From Lacticaseibacillus zeae DSM 20178 = KCTC 3804 (GTDB lineage Bacteria > Bacillota > Bacilli > Lactobacillales > Lactobacillaceae), in NCBI RefSeq assembly GCF_000260435.1, contig NZ_BACQ01000062.1, forward strand, positions 1 to 64,000: a stretch of DNA of 64,000 nt. Direction: 5' to 3'. This document shows, piece by piece, positions 61,465 to 64,000 of the stretch. Both the position numbers and the translations under genes were made by a program. Under the pieces are notes generated by a model. That model was not told where the DNA came from. It worked only from the letters and a program-made list of their open reading frames with translations, and searched no databases. Numbering within the stretch: position 1 is the stretch's first letter; each line of letters begins with the position of its first letter.

Positions 61465-61591
61465 AATATAAAGCGCTTTCGAAAAATTGTCAAGCGTTTG
61501 ACAATTTAAGCCTTCATTATTGAGGGACTTCATTATACTTAACCTTTTAAAAATGTTTTTCGGTTGACAATTAACCGCTTTCAGTTATGAT
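61465..61591. promoter_or_regulatory. Divergent scrA/scrR promoters with operator palindrome
   Basis: Minus strand, scrA: TTGACA (complement 61488-61493), 17-bp spacer and TATATT (complement 61465-61470). The spacer holds a cre-like CGAAAGCGCTTT. The -35 lies within a perfect palindrome AATTGTCAA-GCGT-TTGACAATT (61485-61506), a good LacI-family operator. Plus strand, scrR: TTGACA (61564-61569), 16 bp and TATGAT (61586-61591), with a second half-site-like AACCGCTTTC in the spacer. Repression by ScrR and CcpA is inferred. Confidence 0.65.
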
Positions 61592-61769
61592 GAAGCTAAT
61601 CGTGACAAACAGATTGGGACGCAATGACACCGCACAAGGGTGGCAGAAAAGTGCACCAACAAGATGGAACACAGCGACGCGTTATCGCCTCAGCCCAAGC
61701 TACGATCAACAACGCCGATGCCGTCAGTATGTGTCAAGCGTGGAATCTAAAAAGGGGTAATACCAAACT

Positions 61770-62750
61770 ATGACCGTTAAACTTGAAGATGTCGCCAAAC
61801 TGGCTGGAGTGTCGCCGACCACGGTCTCCCGCGTGATCAATAATTACGGTGCCATCAGTGACAAAACGAAAAAGGCGGTTCATGCCGCCATGAATCAGCT
61901 GAATTATCGACCGAATACTTTGGCCCGCTCGCTACAAGGTAAGTCACCGCATCTCATTGGATTGATCTTCTACGACGTGAGTCACCCATTCTTCGGTGAG
62001 CTGGTCTCCCGACTTGAGAATCTGCTGTTTGAACGCGGGTACAAGGCGATCTTATGCAACAGCGCCAATGATCCGGAAAAGGAGCGCGAGTACCTGCGCC
62101 TGCTGGCAGCCAATCAGGTCGACGGTATCATTGCCGGAGCGCACAATGAAAATATTCCGGAATATAAAGCGTACGGACTACCGATCGTCAGCTTTGATCG
62201 TAATCTGGCTCCGACCATTCCGATCGTAAGCTCCGACAATGCCCAGGGCGGGCGCTTGGCCGCATCCGTCTTGTCAGCCAATGGCGTGCAAGCCCCGCTA
62301 ATCATCACCGGTAAGGAATTGCCGAATTCACCGACAAATGCCCGGTCACAAGGATTTCACGATTACTTCGCCGCCCATGGAATCGAATCCGCGACCATGG
62401 CGATCCCGTTCGAGACCGCGGCCGCCATCCGCCGCACGGAGATCCAACGCTTATTGACCAAGGGGCAGTATGATGGAATCTTCTGCACCGATGATCTGAC
62501 TGCCATGCAGGTCCATCAACAGGCTTTGACCATGGGAATTCGCGTTCCGGATGACCTAAAACTGATCGGGTATGACGGCACTCGCTTCATTCAAAATTAT
62601 TACCCAGCGCTGACAACGATTGTTCAACCGCTGGACGACATCTCAAAACTGCTAGTCGACCTGTTACTGACAAGGATCAACGATCACAAGGCTGACCTAG
62701 ACCCGAATTATTTGCTGCCGGTGAGCCTGCATCAAGGCATCACGGCGTAA
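61770..62750 (+). CDS. scrR: LacI-family repressor of the sucrose locus
   Basis: 326 aa. Helix-turn-helix and hinge at 1-60 (KLEDVAKLAGVSPTTVSRVINNYGAISDKTKKAV, NYRPNTLARSL). A periplasmic-binding-like effector domain follows (HLIGLIFYDVSHPFFGELVSRLE; DDLKLIGYDGTRF). Divergent from scrA. AAAGGGG lies upstream of ATG 61770. It would release the operator when sucrose-6-phosphate or fructose builds up, as known for ScrR proteins. Confidence 0.9.
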   Translation: MTVKLEDVAKLAGVSPTTVSRVINNYGAISDKTKKAVHAAMNQLNYRPNTLARSLQGKSPHLIGLIFYDVSHPFFGELVSRLENLLFERGYKAILCNSANDPEKEREYLRLLAANQVDGIIAGAHNENIPEYKAYGLPIVSFDRNLAPTIPIVSSDNAQGGRLAASVLSANGVQAPLIITGKELPNSPTNARSQGFHDYFAAHGIESATMAIPFETAAAIRRTEIQRLLTKGQYDGIFCTDDLTAMQVHQQALTMGIRVPDDLKLIGYDGTRFIQNYYPALTTIVQPLDDISKLLVDLLLTRINDHKADLDPNYLLPVSLHQGITA

Positions 62751-62856
62751 AGTGCACCATCACTGGGTTCGGTATTTTTTGTTACCAAGCAGGCTTGACC
62801 AAGAAGTTGGCGCTATTCATCAGTTCTTTCCTGTAGCGCTTCCAATTAAAAAGTGA

Positions 62857-62956
62857 TATACTGCCGTTACAATCAAATAGAAACATTTGGGGTGCTGTAA
62901 AAGCTGAGATGATACCCATGGAACCTGATGCAGTTAGTACTGTCGCAGGGAAATGT
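62857..62956 (+). promoter_or_regulatory. TPP riboswitch (THI element) with its promoter
   Basis: An extended -10 TGATATACT (62854-62862) precedes the aptamer at 62883-62956. P1 is ACATTT/AAATGT. The conserved GGGGTGC, GCTGAGATGATACCC, GAACCTGATGCAGTTAGTACTG and CGCAGGGAAATG elements are all present. It binds thiamine pyrophosphate and turns the downstream gene off. Confidence 0.93.
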
Positions 62957-62998
62957 CGTTAAGATCAATCGTTTTTTGATGCTTATTTGTGATTTCAT

Positions 62999-63035
62999 GG
63001 ACCCCGCCGATGAATTTGGTGACGGGTCCTTTTTT
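62999..63035 (+). terminator. Expression-platform terminator of the TPP riboswitch
   Basis: GGACCC/GGGTCC outer stem with a further G-C rich inner part, followed by six T. It lies 42 nt after the aptamer. Repeat H begins at the end of the T-run. Confidence 0.75.
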
Positions 63036-63155
63036 GTGAGCGCGAGCTGGCGCGGTTAGAAGCCGGAGTGTAAGTGGCCTCAGACCGCAATGGCCGGTCT
63101 TAGCCATTGCGGTCTGAGGTCCTTACACGCAGGCTTCTGCGCCAGGGAGCGCGTT
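63036..63155 (+). repeat. Hairpin repeat, copy H (full)
   Basis: Same orientation as A. Its start is fused to the riboswitch terminator T-run. The centre reads GGCCTCAGACCGCAATGGCC and pairs with its complement, differing from copy A in paired positions. Confidence 0.9.
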
Positions 63156-63165
63156 ATGGAGAGCG

Positions 63166-63376
63166 GACGTCGGGCTTTGGCCATTTGGGCTTCAAGGTCC
63201 TTACACGTAGATTTCTGCGACTGTGAGCGCGTTATAGAACGCGGCAGTCAGACTCCGCATGTGCCCAAAATAGAACAAATTCCCCGCGTAAAAATCGCAC
63301 CATTGCGTCTGGGTTTTGGCCATTTAGGCTTGAGGTTCTTACACGCAGACCTTTACGCTGACGGGCGCGTTCTGGT
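63166..63376 (+). repeat. Two partial hairpin repeats (right arms)
   Basis: Right-arm fragments at 63166-63235 (GGTCCTTACACGTAGATTTCTGCG, ending GAGCGCGTTATAG) and 63305-63376 (GGTTCTTACACGCAGACC, ending GGCGCGTTCTGG). They are tandem with copy H and lie within the ykoE leader. No gene lies in this part of the spacer. Confidence 0.75.
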
Positions 63377-63455
63377 GAGCCGCTGCGCTTTCTGACTTGG
63401 CGGGTCAGCGAACATGAAACGCAAGTAAGCTTTGAAATGATGAATTGATCGTGCT

Positions 63456-63493
63456 TAGCCCCCGTCTGTCTTTATTTGAAGAAATGGGGGTTA
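63456..63493 (+). promoter_or_regulatory. Hairpin covering the ykoE ribosome-binding site
   Basis: TAGCCCCC (63456-63463) pairs with GGGGGTTA (63486-63493). The GGGGG is the apparent Shine-Dalgarno sequence for ATG 63499, so the hairpin could hide it. A short T-run follows, so a weak terminator is the alternative reading. Confidence 0.5.
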
Positions 63494-63498
63494 TTTTT

Positions 63499-64000
63499 AT
63501 GGACAAATGGTCGTTGCGCGATGTTGTTTTGCTGGCATTTCTGGCGTTTTTGTTTGGCGGTGTCTTTATGGGTGCCGATGCGATTTACGCGTTGCTGGCA
63601 GCGGCATTGACGCCAATCGGTTATGCGCCGTTTGCCAATGAGATTTTGTTTGGCATGTGGGTGATGGCGGCACCGATGACCGCCATGTTGTTGAAAAAGA
63701 AAGGTAGTTCGATTTTAGGCGAATGTTTGGCAGCGCTGGCGGAGATGCTTTATGGTTCCTACTTTGGCCCGGCTGTGTTGCTGTCCGGTTTTGTTCAAGG
63801 CTTGGGTAGTGAAGCGGGATTCATAGTGACTCGTTATCGGCGCTATGACACAGTGAGCCTACTTTTGGCCGCAGTTGGTACGACGGTTTTCAGTTTTACC
63901 TATGAGTACTTCAAGTTAGGTTACGGCGCTTACAGCCTCGGCATGATTCTGGCATTGGTGACGGTGCGCTTGCTGTCGGTTATTTTCTTCGGCGTTGTTT
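63499..64000 (+). CDS. ykoE: Thiamine/HMP ECF transporter S component, YkoE family (partial)
   Basis: The first 167 codons are inside the window; the frame is open at the end. The product is hydrophobic with about five segments. WSLRDVVLLAFLAFLFGGVFMGADAIYALL at the start, and LAEMLYGSYFGPAVLLSGFVQGLGSEAGF in the middle, are characteristic of YkoE. YkoE is the substrate-binding membrane subunit of an energy-coupling-factor transporter for the thiamine precursor hydroxymethylpyrimidine. The TPP riboswitch 540 bp upstream on the same strand supports the assignment. YkoD and YkoC genes would be expected beyond the window. Confidence 0.88.
   Translation, partial: MDKWSLRDVVLLAFLAFLFGGVFMGADAIYALLAAALTPIGYAPFANEILFGMWVMAAPMTAMLLKKKGSSILGECLAALAEMLYGSYFGPAVLLSGFVQGLGSEAGFIVTRYRRYDTVSLLLAAVGTTVFSFTYEYFKLGYGAYSLGMILALVTVRLLSVIFFGVV

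Noticed and set aside
61624-61773. Frame of 49 codons ending on the scrR start (ATGA overlap)
   Set aside because: The overlap is suggestive, but there is no convincing Shine-Dalgarno sequence, composition is unremarkable, and it lies just after the scrR promoter; not strong enough to call.
63090-63395. Open frame of 101 codons near the right end
   Set aside because: Made of repeat copy H and two partial copies (recurring SLHAGFCARERV-like units); a repeat artefact.

Overview
The window fits a lactic acid bacterium of the Lacticaseibacillus casei/paracasei/rhamnosus group. GC is moderate to high for a lactobacillus, and the gene content is dominated by PTS sugar loci, peptidases and a water-forming type NADH oxidase. 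The strongest marker is a complete gnbREFGBCDA-like locus, known from L. casei for galacto-N-biose, lacto-N-biose and GalNAc use. The species was not tested against any database. About fifty protein genes are supported. Many start at TTG placed 6-9 nt after a good Shine-Dalgarno sequence, so several starts given here lie inside longer open frames.

Layout. 1-2 kb: hairpin repeats, a thioredoxin and a two-part threonine/serine exporter. 2.0-7.3 kb: a structured small RNA, then a branched-chain amino acid ABC transporter (livJHMGF) behind a leader peptide rich in Leu/Val/Ile codons and a terminator, so it looks attenuated. 7.4-10 kb: a MazG-like protein, a DUF915 hydrolase and an orphan PTS IIC. 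10.2-13.1 kb: two tandem repeats, then deoC-deoB-deoD for nucleoside salvage. 13.3-16.3 kb: a secreted NlpC/P60 hydrolase and NADH oxidase with a Rex-like operator. 16.4-20.3 kb: a translationally coupled helicase-nuclease / PD-(D/E)XK nuclease / sce7725-like operon of unknown role. 20.7-23.3 kb: an orphan sugar-binding lipoprotein, a small membrane protein and a protein with a histone-H1-like tail. 23.6-30.6 kb: a wall-anchored GH20 hexosaminidase, a fructose/mannose-type PTS with its PRD regulator, and manA.

30.8-39.2 kb: a 181-nt cruciform element, then the gnb operon. Its IIC gene appears to carry a one-base frameshift at the start. 39.2-43.7 kb: a divergent galactitol locus (gatA-gatB against gatC-SDR-lacC). 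43.9-46.2 kb: two genes of unknown function. 46.3-53.9 kb: one long reverse operon joining a PRD regulator, an M42 aminopeptidase, a lactose/cellobiose-type PTS (IIA, IIB, IIC), an M24 Xaa-Pro peptidase and a MalY/PatB-type PLP enzyme. It resembles an extended E. coli frv locus and has no phosphoglycosidase. 54.2-57.2 kb: pepT and an OppA-like protein, divergent. 57.2-58.2 kb: three tandem copies of a type I toxin-antitoxin module, one intact. 58.5-62.8 kb: scrK, scrA and scrR without scrB. 62.9-64 kb: a TPP riboswitch, more hairpin repeats, and the start of ykoE (thiamine/HMP uptake), cut by the window end.

A family of about 118-bp imperfect palindromes recurs at least seven times in full and several times in part. 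One particular end always faces a Shine-Dalgarno sequence or a terminator T-run. Together with the attenuator, the small RNA, the PTS-peptidase operon and the helicase-nuclease operon, it is the most worthwhile target for follow-up.
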